Assembly (NCBI GenBank): GCA_905221605.1 | Contig: CAJNDS010002492.1 | Span: forward strand, 62,001 to 126,000 | DNA from: Symbiodinium natans | Lineage: Eukaryota; Sar; Dinophyceae; Suessiales; Symbiodiniaceae | Direction: 5' to 3' | Length of the DNA stretch: 64,000 nucleotides | Shown here: positions 7,778 to 15,620 of the stretch, in pieces | Position numbering within the stretch: position 1 is the stretch's first letter | Layout of the letters: each line of letters opens with the position of its first letter | Position numbers and translations under genes: made by a program | Notes under the pieces: generated by a model | The model's input: the letters and a program-made list of their open reading frames with translations, nothing else | The model's database searches: none | What the model was told of the DNA's origin: nothing

Positions 7778-8368
7778 ATGGGATTGTTTAAGTTAGAGGA
7801 GAATTGCTATGTGTGTAAATGTCATAGGATTAGAAAGGCAGTAGTCTTGAATTTGGTTTTTGATGCTAGTGTTGTTAATAATATTCTGCCTTATCTGAGT
7901 TGTTATAACTGTTCTAAAATGATGAAGTGCGAGTTAGAATATGAAAAGGAAGAATATAAAGAATATAATAGAGAGGCAAAGTTGTTTCATTTTATCTACA
8001 ATCATCTAGACACCAAATACAATAAACTAAAAACATTGAAGGATAAGAAAACCTATATGAAAGAGATAATCAGGTGTTCAGAAAGTGCTAAAAAAGGGAT
8101 GCTGGTAAAGTTTGTTAATGATACTTATTATTTGAAAGGATTTGATGAATACAAACAGTGGTTTTCTGAAGCATGTCCTACTAAGGGGTATTCTATTTTT
8201 GATGAATCTGACCTAGAAGATGAGTTCTTTTATTATAGAAATGATAGAATGCCTTTCTATGATGTTTTAAAAAATCTGTTCTATATATACATAAAACATC
8301 ATACTAGAGGATATAAAAAACACTTTGACAATATTGATGTTATAGCGTGGGTACTACGAATTTTTTAG
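7778..8368 (+). CDS. Putative Cys-ribbon protein, last gene of the island
   Basis: 196 aa from the ATG at 7778 (a GTG two codons upstream is less likely). Cys10/Cys13 (CYVC) and Cys42/Cys45 (CYNC) form a possible zinc ribbon, with extra Cys15 and Cys51. The rest is charged and aromatic-rich, with no motif I know. TATATATATTAAG lies just upstream. It is the last ORF before the AT-rich composition ends. Confidence 0.5.
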   Translation: MGLFKLEENCYVCKCHRIRKAVVLNLVFDASVVNNILPYLSCYNCSKMMKCELEYEKEEYKEYNREAKLFHFIYNHLDTKYNKLKTLKDKKTYMKEIIRCSESAKKGMLVKFVNDTYYLKGFDEYKQWFSEACPTKGYSIFDESDLEDEFFYYRNDRMPFYDVLKNLFYIYIKHHTRGYKKHFDNIDVIAWVLRIF

Positions 8369-8490
8369 GTAAAGCAACCATAATATCATTCAATAAATAA
8401 TATTATCGTTGAAACCACAACTAACAGAATTTTGCATCATCCACTACCCAAGCCCTGAAACCCTAAATTTACCATAAATTCTATCAACCT
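8369..8490. other. Junction between the AT-rich island and host DNA
   Basis: AT-rich sequence continues to about 8435. The words CCCTGAAACCCTAAATTT near 8453-8470 are the first telomere-like units, and host composition follows. No obvious terminal repeat of the island and no target duplication can be recognised without the left end. Confidence 0.4.
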
Positions 8491-8611
8491 GGCCACGCCT
8501 GTTGGGAAGATGGTCTTTGGATATACCCTATTTGATTAGGCTTATTTGTTATAGGTGTAAAAGCGTAGGGGGGGGTATGGGTTTTGGGACCATCTTACCG
8601 ACAGGCGTCCC
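8491..8611. mobile_element. Short inverted-repeat element at the junction
   Basis: The left arm GGCCACGCCTGTTGGGAAGA (continuing TGGTC, to 8515) is mirrored by GACCATCTTACCGACAGGCG (continuing TCCC, 8588-8611), about 20 matching positions. Arms of this kind and a length near 120 bp fit an introner or MITE, but neither end matches families A to H. Both arms can be read as (A/G)TPVGKMV in one frame, so they may be inverted copies of one exon piece. Confidence 0.45.
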
Positions 8612-8758
8612 CTGTGCTAACTTTTTTCAGGTTGCTTACATTTATAAGGGAGTCCAGAAACCCCCCCCCCCCCCCCCCCCCCCCCCACCCTAAACCCTAA
8701 ACCCCCCCCCAAAAAAAAAACATGGGGTAAAGGGTACCACCATAGGCTACCAAGTCTC
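8612..8758 (-). mobile_element. Family B introner with poly-C and telomeric insertion (start of last visible kinase intron)
   Basis: Read on the minus strand, GAGA|CTTGGTAGCC starts the element at 8754 after the last kinase exon; the inner family B words AAGGGTACC and TTATAAGGGA are present. A run of about 28 C, two CCCTAAA units and a C9A10 tract interrupt it. No matching AG|GAGA acceptor follows before the island. Confidence 0.55.
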
Positions 8759-11700
8759 TTTGATGCTGAAGTAGCACAAAGAGCCGTTGAAGGCAACCCA
8801 CATGTCGCGCTTCAGCCAATGCGTCGGGTCCTGTAGGGTTTAGGGTTTAGGGTTTAGGGGTTAGGGTTTAGGGTTTAGGGTTTAGGGTTTAGGGTTTAGG
8901 GTTTAGGGTTTAGGGTTTAGGGTTTAGGGTTTAGGGTTTAGGGTTTAGGGTTCCCGTCCGTGTTGCTACTTTTTATGTGCATGCACATAAAAAGTAGCAG
9001 CACACCTGTGCCTGCATATAAGAAAACTAGACCCAGGAGCAACCTAGGAATCAAAAGGGTGCCCTTTTTGGGTGTGGCGCGTAAGGGAACCCAAACCCCC
9101 AAAAAAAGGAATAAGGGCCTACTGTCGTCCGTGTTGCTACTTTTTATGTTCCTAAACCCTAAACCCTAAACCCTTTCTGCAACTGAACCCTAAACCCTAA
9201 ACCCTAAACCCTCAACCCTAAACCCTAAACCCAAACCCTAAACCCTACGCGTAGTCGGGTCCTGGGGGTTCCCATCCGTGTTGAGCTTCCACAGGGTGCC
9301 CTTGTAGAGGGGCGCTTTGCTGGAGGTGTCCTCGATCCGGTTTCGGGTGGTGCGGTCCACCTTCTCCTTGGCTTAGGGTTTAGGGTTTAGGGTTTAGGGT
9401 TTAGGGTTTAGGGTTTAGGGTTTAGGGTTTAGGGTTTAGGGTTTAGGGTTTAGGGTTTAGGGTTTAGGGTTTAGGGTTCCCCAATAAAAGTTTAACATTT
9501 GGGCACCCCTAATATGAAATTAGGGGAACCCATGTAAACTTATGAAGTGATAAAGTAGTAGCATTAAAAACTCTGAAGTCACAGCTAGTCTCATGCACCG
9601 GCAAGGGTGGGGCCTCTGACTGGGTGTGCTCCATCTGCTCCGTGGTCGAGTTCTGGGCAACCTTCTCCTTGTCCTGAGAGTAGCCCAGTAACCATAGTAT
9701 GATAAGGGTACCCTTTTTGGGTTGGTTACCCTAAACCCTAAACCCTAAACCCTAAACCCTAAACCCTCAACCCTAAACCCTAAACCGAAAAAAGGGTAAA
9801 GGGTACCACTGGGCTACCAAGTGTCAGACTCCAGGTAAGAATCTGAGAGGCACTGGGCCAGGGTCTTCCTCTTCGTGTGGTCACACACCTCGGCTGGCCC
9901 CCACCCTAAACCCTAAACCCTAAACCCTAAACCCTCTGAAACAAATCCTAAATAGGAGCCTCTTTATCCCACATAAAGGGGAACATATATACAGTATCCC
10001 AAGGGCCGTAACCATATTCTTTTTTGGGGTTTAGTTCCTTTATAAGGGAACCTTGAACCCCCCCCCCCCCCCAAAAAAAAAAAAAAAAAAGGAAAAGGGT
10101 ACCACTGGGCTACCAAGCTAGACACAAGGAGGGAGCCGATGAGCATCTGGTGGAAGGCCGGATCAAACCGCTCGATGCTCTTCGGGATGGGTGCCTTGGC
10201 GATGAACCCTAAACCCTAAACCCTGAAACCCTAAAACCCTGAACCCCTAAAACCCTAAAACCTTAAACCCTAAACCCTAAACCCTCGGAATGGGTGCCTT
10301 GGCGATGCTGCCGAGCCAGTCCATGAAGAGGAACCCCGCCTCTCGGTGGGAGTGCCCATTCCGCAGGAAGTTGGCCTGGGATGGCACGTTAAAGCCCTCT
10401 GAACAATGACTGGCTAGTTCTTAATCGGGAATGAGGTACCCTATATAATCCCTTAAAGGGTATATACAGGCCCTAATTCCCTCATTCCCTACGAAGAACC
10501 AGGGGGGATAATTCCTGAATATGATCCTCTTAAACCCAACAAGGGAAAAATGAAAAATGTCCCTTAAGTAGGGGATAGGATTAGGGGGACCCTTGGGGAT
10601 ATAGACCCTCTGAATAAGGTCCCTGTTTAAGAGAGCCAGAAGAGGGTTTAGAAGGGGTTCCCTTTTCAGGGTCCCCCTTATCCTACCTAGGATTAAGGGC
10701 CTACCGAGTGGCGTACATGGGCTTCAGCACGGCATCCAGGGTTGCCAACTCGCAAATGGTCATCCCGACGCTCCAGACATCCAGATGCGGGCGCACGGTG
10801 ATCTTCGACTCCGTCTCCTCAATCCTTGCTGCTGCTTAGAGTCGGGGATGGGGGGTGGGGGGTACCCTATGTAATCCCTTAAAGGGTATATAATATATAT
10901 ACCCTACGTAATCCCTTAAAGGGTATATATATATATATATAGGGCCCTATGTAATCCCTTAAAGGGTATATATATATGTATATATAGGGCCCTACTAAAA
11001 TTATCAGCAAGACGCAGGAACCGCGCCCACTCCGGCGCGCAGTAGCAGGGGGAGAAGGAGATCGAGGAGTCCTGTATGGAGACCTGATAGCCCCCATAGG
11101 AGCCATGATGATAAGGGAACCCCAGAAGCCATAAAAAGGGGTTTAGGGTTTAGGGTTTAGGGTTTAGGGTTTAGGGTGAGCCCAGAACCCACAAAAAAAG
11201 GGTAAGAGGGTACCACTCGGGGGTCAAGCCTGGCTCCCACAGGGCACGCAGCCATCCACGTCGATCAGCTTCAGCCGGCCACTGAACATCATCCTCGGAT
11301 GGAATTTAAAAAAAAGCCCTCTGACAAGAAAAATGAATGTATAAGATCCTCTTATAAACACCCAAAAAAAGCAAAATATTTATATTGGAATTTATATTAT
11401 GCCCTCTGAGAGAAATGAATATAAGATCCTCTTTTAAAGCCCAACAAAAAGGAACATAGAAGATGTCGCAGAAGCCCTACCGAGCATCAGGTTTTCGGGC
11501 TTCAGGTCCAAGTGCACCAGGTTTTTGGCATGCAGACCCGCCACAACAAGGATGATGGCCTTGCTGATGTTCTTCACTGCTCCCCTTGAGAGGCTCTTCC
11601 CTTGGTCCCTTCTGAGGGCCAGGTAGTCCTTGAGGCTATACCTTGGTAGCCCAGCAGCCATCTTACATTAAGGCTACCCCCTTTTTTGGGGTTGGCCACT

Positions 11701-13432
11701 TTAGAACACCCCCAAAAAGAGGGTAAAAGGGCACCAGTGGGCTCCCTAAACCCTAAACCCTAAACCCTAAACCCGAAACCCTAAACCCTAAACCCTAAAC
11801 CCTAAACCCTAAACCCCAAGGTACTGGGCCAACTCGGTGACCACGTACATCACGCCGTCGATGGGATCGGGTGCCGGGGTGCCACTCTGGTCCTTGCTGT
11901 AGTCCAGCCTCTACTGAACTTGGAACATTTGGAACATCTTGGAACCCTAGCGCAAAAACTATACCTTTAGCTGCTTCTTAGGAATTCAAGTACCACAAAT
12001 ATTAGAAACTATTTCCAAATGCAGTACCCCATTTAGCTGTTTCTTAAGAATTCAGGTTTCCAAATACCCCTAAGCTTAAAATTAAATAGCTGTTTCTTAG
12101 GAATTAGAGTGCCCCCCCCCCCCCCCCCCCCCAAAAAAAATATTTCCAAATGCCCCTAAAGCAGCAGGGACATGAAGAGCTTCGAGGGCTTCGTGGCTGC
12201 CAGCTGCGGGTGCCAGAGCGTCTCGTCGGACACTGTTTCAAACGGCTCCTCTGCGAATTGCTTATGAGAACCCCCCCCCCCCCCCCCCAAAAAAAAAAAA
12301 AAAAAAACACAAAAAAACACACATATATCTATATATATATATACACACTTCCTTATAAGGGCAATATCGGATAATATAGGGAGTATTCTTTTGCTTATTT
12401 AGGTAGGGGGGGGGCCCTTTTTGAGCAAACAGAAGGTCCTGCAGCATCTTCAGCACGCTGATTTGCCTGCGGAACTTTTGGAGTCGCACGTCCTCGCCCT
12501 TGTGGGTCTCTTTCCTTTTTCTGAACTTGGAAGCCTAGCAAGAAAAAATATATTATAGGAGCTGTTTCTTAGGAATTAGAGCACCTAAACATTAAAAACA
12601 AAAACATTCCCAAGTTGCCCTAAGTTTCAACGATCCTCTTAAACCCCAAGAAGGGAAAACGGAAAACAGAACATGTCCCAAAATCGCCTACCGAGTTTCA
12701 AGGCCTTGTAGACTTTGATGGCCACTTCGGTGCCGGTCTCCATGCACACGCCTTTCCTGCAGATGGAAGAGGTGCCCTCGCCCATCAGGTCCTGCTTGGT
12801 CATGCTCATCTTGTACTTTCCTGGGATGGCTTGGGGTTTAGGGTTTAGGGTGTAGGGTTTAGGGTTTAAGGTTTAGGGTTGAGGGTTCAGGGTTTAGCGG
12901 CCCTTCAAGCCATCTGAAAAAATATTCCACTGGATGTGCTCCTCTTAAACCCAATAAGGGAACCTACAAAAAAATGTCCCACAGGGCCGACCGAGTTTCC
13001 CATGACAATGGGTGAGCCATCGCTGCTCACCTTCCGCTCCGCTGTCTTCAAGCTCGCGGAGGGCTGCGACAGAGGAGACGCCTCTGAGTGATGCACCTTA
13101 GGTTTAGGGTTTAGGGTTTAGGGTTTTAGGGTTTAGGGTTTTAGGGTTTAGGGTTTAGGGTTTAGGAGGATTGCCCAGTACCCTGGCTTTAAAAATTGAT
13201 AAACTTTTCTCTTAGTGGGGGGTTTAGTATGCCCAAAAAGCTAAAAAGTCCACCGATTGGGCTCCTAAGGCACAGGCTCGATGGACTTGCTGGATTCCAT
13301 CGCCGCAGGCTGTACCGGATTGGACACGACGCCCTGTGCGCAGCCCATCGAGGGTCCGCGGGCCAACGTCGTCGCGCCGCCCAGGAGGAAAGCCTGCGCC
13401 GTCGTTCCGGCCAAGTCGGCTCTCTCCTTCTC
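8759..13432 (-). CDS. Split gene: protein kinase with C-terminal PH domain (3' end missing)
   Basis: Exons, 5' to 3' on the minus strand: 13432-13274, 13096-13000, 12820-12700, 12520-12439, 12248-12166, 11908-11825, 11641-11489, 11293-11230, 11083-11016 (end tentative), 10824-10713, 10375-10298, 10194-10126, 9888-9826, 9673-9593, 9366-9262, 8830-8759. From the second exon they total 1,332 nt, 444 codons, without a stop. Kinase motifs in order: LMGEGTSS glycine loop, VAIK, FRRQI helix C, MYVVTELAQYSLKDYL, VHLDLKPENLM, LKLIDVDGC, CYCAPEW, HLDVWSVGM. Helix C Glu is Gln, HRD is HLD and DFG is DVD, so activity may be altered, though Lys and both Asp remain. The last two exons start a PH domain (LYKGTLWKLN, WLKRDMW, GSLCYFS), which usually binds phosphoinositides. 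The true start lies upstream of 13432. The PH domain stops at 8759, next to the virus-like island. Every intron but one has GC, GA or GT donors with AG acceptors set by a short duplication. Confidence 0.8.
8836..8951 (+). repeat. Telomere-like block (TTTAGGG)n
   Basis: About 16 units of TTTAGGG, nearly perfect, inside a kinase intron. Confidence 0.9.
8964..8999. repeat. Perfect 36-bp palindrome
   Basis: TGCTACTTTTTATGTGCA (8964-8981) is followed at once by its exact reverse complement (8982-8999), with pairing resuming after one mismatch. The left arm recurs at about 9130-9149. It lies inside an intron and would form a loopless hairpin in RNA. Confidence 0.7.
9367..9592 (-). mobile_element. 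Kinase intron, GA donor, duplication GAGA
   Basis: Donor CAT|GAGACTAGC and acceptor CCAAG|GAGAAGG restore the reading frame. Most of the intron is a TTTAGGG block (9373-9477); the rest, 9478-9592, is AT-rich and unlike families A to H. Confidence 0.6.
9674..9825 (-). mobile_element. Family B introner as kinase intron, duplication GACA
   Basis: Donor TCT|GACACTTGGTAGCCC, acceptor CTCAG|GACAAGG. The inner AAGGGTACC words of family B are intact; a CCCTAAA block of about 8 units (9730-9785) is inserted. Confidence 0.7.
9889..10125 (-). mobile_element. Kinase intron, family B/A composite, GT donor, duplication GTGT
   Basis: Donor CTT|GTGTCTAGCTTGG, acceptor CCGAG|GTGTGTGAC. A family B start is followed by a C16A20-type tract, a family A-like stretch (ATCCCAAGGGCC, TCTGAAACAAATCCTAAATA) and four CCCTAAA units. 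Confidence 0.65.
10195..10297 (-). mobile_element. Intron made of telomere-like repeats between a 23-bp exon duplication
   Basis: The plus-strand word TCGGRATGGGTGCCTTGGCG (continuing ATG) stands at 10182-10204 and 10285-10307, 22 of 23 bases identical. Only degenerate CCCTAAA units fill the 80 bp between. On the minus strand both copies contain AAG|GCA. Splicing from GC in the first copy to AAG| in the second removes 103 nt and restores exactly one copy in frame (GSIAK then APIPKS). Confidence 0.75.
10376..10712 (-). mobile_element. Family A introner with two other elements nested in it
   Basis: Outer ends: donor TAC|GCCACTCGGTAGGCCC and acceptor CCATCCCAG|GCCAAC, duplication GCCA. Inside lie a palindromic element at 10411-10501 (TGGCTAGTTCTTAATCGGGA mirrored by TCCCTACGAAGAACCA) and a second near 10567-10688 (AGGGGATAGGATTAGGGGGA mirrored by TCCCCCTTATCCTACCT). 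Confidence 0.65.
10825..11015 (-). mobile_element. Family H intron with three internal repeats
   Basis: CTTGCTG and CAGCAAG mark the two ends. The centre holds three copies of a unit with CCCTTAAAGGGTATATA and (TA)n spacers. The exact splice sites are uncertain: frame is kept with a GC donor at 11015 and acceptor AAG|GATT. Confidence 0.5.
11084..11229 (-). mobile_element. Family B introner as kinase intron
   Basis: Donor CAG|GCTTGACCCCCGAGTGG, acceptor TATCAG|GTCTCC, in frame. A TTTAGGG block of five units lies at 11140-11178. Confidence 0.6.
11294..11488 (-). mobile_element. Family A introner, internally doubled, duplication GATG
   Basis: Donor CCT|GATGCTCGGTAGGGC, acceptor CCATCCGAG|GATGATG, in frame between VHLDLKPENL and MMFSGR. 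Two partial family A cores (AAGAGGATCTTATA, TCAGAGGGC) stand in tandem. Confidence 0.7.
11642..11824 (-). mobile_element. Family B introner with telomeric block, duplication GTAY
   Basis: Donor CCCA|GTACCTTGG, acceptor CTACCAAG|GTATAGC. The TTTAGGG block sits exactly between CTTGG and AGCCCACTGG, splitting the terminal repeat. Confidence 0.7.
11909..12165 (-). mobile_element. Family F introner as kinase intron, GC donor, duplication GCTG
   Basis: Donor CCCT|GCTGCTTTAGG, acceptor AGAG|GCTGGAC. Three copies of the AGCTGTTTCTTA core lie inside, plus a C18A8 tract. Confidence 0.65.
12249..12438 (-). mobile_element. Family G introner as kinase intron
   Basis: Donor CAG|GACCTTCTGTTTGCTC, acceptor CAGAG|GAGCCG. 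The inner TATTATCCGATATTGCCCTT resembles the free copy at 31293-31379. C17A19 and C9 tracts interrupt it. Confidence 0.6.
12521..12699 (-). mobile_element. Family A plus family F composite intron, GA donor, duplication GAAA
   Basis: Donor CCTT|GAAACTCGGTAGGC, acceptor TTCAG|AAAAAGG. A truncated family A end is joined to a family F element (CTAGGCTTCCAAG end). Confidence 0.65.
12821..12999 (-). mobile_element. Family A introner with telomeric block, GA donor, duplication GAAA
   Basis: Donor ATGG|GAAACTCGGTCGGCCC, acceptor CATCCCAG|GAAAGTAC. The telomere-like block lies between GGGCC and CCATCCCAG, splitting the family A end GGGCCATCCTAG. Confidence 0.7.
13097..13273 (-). mobile_element. Family B-like introner with telomeric block, GT donor, duplication GTGC
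   Basis: Donor CCT|GTGCCTTAGGAGCCC, acceptor CCTAAG|GTGCATC, phase 0. Telomere-like units fill 13099-13164. Confidence 0.65.
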
Positions 13433-13851
13433 CTCTTAGAAGGCCGGGAGCCACATCTGGGGGGGTTTCGTGTTTCGTGTCAGGTGCTCGCATGCGCTAG
13501 CTGAAAGCACTTGAGCCGAAGCCACGTGGAGGTTCAGCACACATCGGCCCGTACTTCCCCGAAGCAGATGCTCCAAGCAAGGCTGACAAGGCGGCAAGAG
13601 TCTTGCACAGAACGGCAAACCCTAAACGGCCCTAAGCCCTAAGCCCTAAACCCTAAACCCAAAACCCCAAAACCCAAAACCCTAAAACTCAGACACTTCA
13701 AGGGGCCTCCTCAGCAGCCCCCCCGCTTGCAGGCGGCCTGGAGGAGGTCCAAAGACGTAAGTGCATCCGAGAGAGAGCGGCAGAGAGAGGCAGAGAGAGA
13801 GAGAGAGATACATATGTATATATAAATATAAATAAATAAATCAATAAATAA

Positions 13852-13883
<32 letters not shown>

Positions 13884-14708
13884 CTATAAACCAATAAATA
13901 TAATTATATACATAATATATATATATATATAAGCTACCCAGCCCCTCTGGTACCCAGCAACTTGATGATCTCGAATCTTGAGGGGGACTGAAACCTTCAG
14001 TCCTTCAGTTCCTGGCTCCCAGACCCGGAGACTCAGGAGTCAAGATGTCTGGGGGGAAACTTTCCTCGGTCTCTTGAATCCCTGCCCTGCACACGATGTG
14101 TAGGGTAACCCTAAACCCTATAAGCTCTAAACCCTAAACCTAGGACTTTAGGGTTTAAATTCCTGAACACTAAAGAGCACAACATCCAAAGACCCCCCCA
14201 CCCACCCACCCAAACTTGCTCGTCCGGTAGTGCAGAATTGGTTGGGAGCTTAATCCCTGTTCCCCTAGAAAGAAAAAAGGATCCTTTTTGTTTATAGATA
14301 AGAAAGCCCATAACCCAAAAAGTAAAAAGAGGATCCCTAACACTGATTTAGAATTGGTTGGGAGGGCTACTGGGATGTGAAGAATCCGAAGAAGCTGCGT
14401 GCGACGGGCTAACGGCTAACGACTGATCGATGTGCTGAATGTTCAAACCCCATGTTTCCGGAACGTTTTCCGGAAAATCTCGGGCTGAAGATTGAACATC
14501 CCCTTGGACAATTCTATGGGGATCTTCGATCTCTCCCCACCCTCCAAAAACACAAAGTACGGGGGAGCGGGGCACCACAAAACAATCAACAAACATGCCG
14601 GTGTGTCTGTATATATATATATATAGAGATATGTATATTATATATACATACAAATATATATATATATATATACATATTTCTATCTATCTCTCTCTCTCGC
14701 TCTCTCTT
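13433..14708. other. Upstream of the kinase: possible further exon, AT microsatellite, telomeric scraps
   Basis: A minus-strand stretch near 13505-13620 is open (begins FAVLCKTLAALSALLG after an AG in telomeric repeat) and may be an earlier kinase exon, but I cannot join it. 13780-13935 is a GA then TA/TAAA microsatellite. 14590-14700 is another TA/TC tract. No confident gene. Confidence 0.4.
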
Positions 14709-15010
14709 AGGCAGCTTGTGAAACAGTTGCTAGGAGTTCAGGCCAGTGCCCACATGCCTTTCAGGCTCTTATGAAGATGCTGGAAACACCGCAATTGACA
14801 AGCATCCCATCTTCGTGTGCTGCATCAGCCAAAGAGCTCGTCCACTGTGGCATTGCCTCAGGGGGTCTCAACACAAGGGGGTCACCTGCCTCTGTGTTGC
14901 GTTAGATATGCCGCAGTACTCCGCGCGCCGCCGTTTCCGCAGCTTGGGTACTGCATTGCGCTGCGTGCCATCTTCTCTCGTAAAACAGCTCAAGCTGCCC
15001 TGATTGAGGA
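14709..15010 (+). pseudogene. Exon-like fragment, unknown
   Basis: After CTCTTAG at 14703-14709 a plus-strand frame is open for about 65 codons with protein-like content (CPHAFQALMKMLETPQLTS, KELVHCGIASGG) before a TAG; a second frame takes over (QLGYCIALRAIFSRKTAQAA). The frame change suggests a decayed gene or an unrecognised intron. Confidence 0.25.
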
Positions 15011-15189
15011 AGACGTGGGCAGTCTCGCATAGCCTGGGCTCAGGGCTCACTTGCCTTAAGGCTCAACAAAAAAGATGCCCGCCATGCGAGAAGAATCAAG
15101 CTCCAGCTTCCGAACATCTGCCGTATGTTTTCAACGCAAGGGGATGCCACAGGATATCTCAGTCGAGCCGGAAAAGCACTAGAATCCTG

Positions 15190-15308
15190 TACAGTGAACT
15201 CCAAAAAGTTGGAACATCCTTATCCCCATACCCCCAAAAGGCATCCTGAAGGGAATGCCAGCTCTCATCATCCTTGAACCCTGTTCCAACTTTCTGGAGT
15301 TTACTGTA
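15190..15308. mobile_element. Tc1/mariner-like MITE
   Basis: TACAGTGAACTCCAAAAAGT at 15190 (27-bp arm ending GGAACA) is mirrored by TGTTCCAACTTTCTGGAGTT (continuing TACTGTA, ends 15308); 25 of 27 bases match. Ends TACAGT...ACTGTA fit a TA-flanked Tc1/mariner-type element. There is no coding capacity in 119 bp. Confidence 0.65.
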
Positions 15309-15318
15309 AGTCATTCAA

Positions 15319-15488
15319 CCTGGGACACCCTCTAGGATGGTCCTTCTTCCCTTAACCCCCAAACAGGGACAAATGTAAAATATCCCAGGGGCCTACCTAT
15401 CTCTTTTCCTACAGTTTTGTGGGTCATACGTACTCATTATGAATTAAGGGTAACTACTACTAATTTCTAGGTACGTTAGAGTCCCAGG
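15319..15488. mobile_element. Family E introner with a family A introner nested inside
   Basis: CCTGGGAC at 15319 pairs with GTCCCAGG ending 15488. A family A element (CTAGGATGG...CCTACCTAT, 15332-15400) splits the CCCTCTTTCCTACAG region found intact in other family E copies; CCCT and CTCT flank it. Confidence 0.65.
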
Positions 15489-15620
15489 AAAGTGCCAAGC
15501 AGAAACCTTCTCTGCTCCAAGCTGCGGGCAATAGAAGCAGCCCACTGGCCAGTAGTTGTCCTGAGCGACGGCTGCCCCCAAAACGTCCGAAAAAGACTCT
15601 GATCTTCAGGTTAGAGTTTA

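Larger units (their letters stand above)
1..8440. mobile_element. Virus-derived island (polinton-like/virophage-like), left end outside window
   Basis: This stretch is AT-rich, tightly packed, intronless and free of TTTAGGG repeats, unlike everything to its right. It carries a particle-assembly set: capsid-associated protein, lipase-fold protein, major capsid protein, S74 fibre and A32-like ATPase, plus small accessory ORFs. That set is typical of polinton-like viruses, virophages and their giant-virus relatives; the exact group is inference. No polymerase, primase-helicase, integrase or protease is visible, so the replication genes must lie to the left or be absent. The right boundary is placed by the change in base composition between the last ORF (ends 8368) and the first telomere-like words near 8450; it is approximate. 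An assembly chimera cannot be excluded from the sequence alone. Confidence 0.75.
8831..9261 (-). mobile_element. Kinase intron with telomeric blocks and a palindrome
   Basis: Donor CAG|GACCCGAC and acceptor ACAG|GACCCGAC: the 8-bp exon word GACCCGAC occurs at both ends, a clear target duplication. The body holds TTTAGGG repeats at both ends, a 36-bp palindrome (8964-8999) and a third copy of one palindrome arm at 9130-9149. Confidence 0.65.

Noticed and set aside
8836-9477. CRISPR-like regular repeats
   Set aside because: The repeats are contiguous TTTAGGG units without spacers.
13281-13439. Plus-strand 52-aa ORF (MDLLDSIAAGCTG...)
   Set aside because: It is antisense to a kinase exon that joins in frame to the next exon with a GTGC duplication; the minus strand explains the region better.
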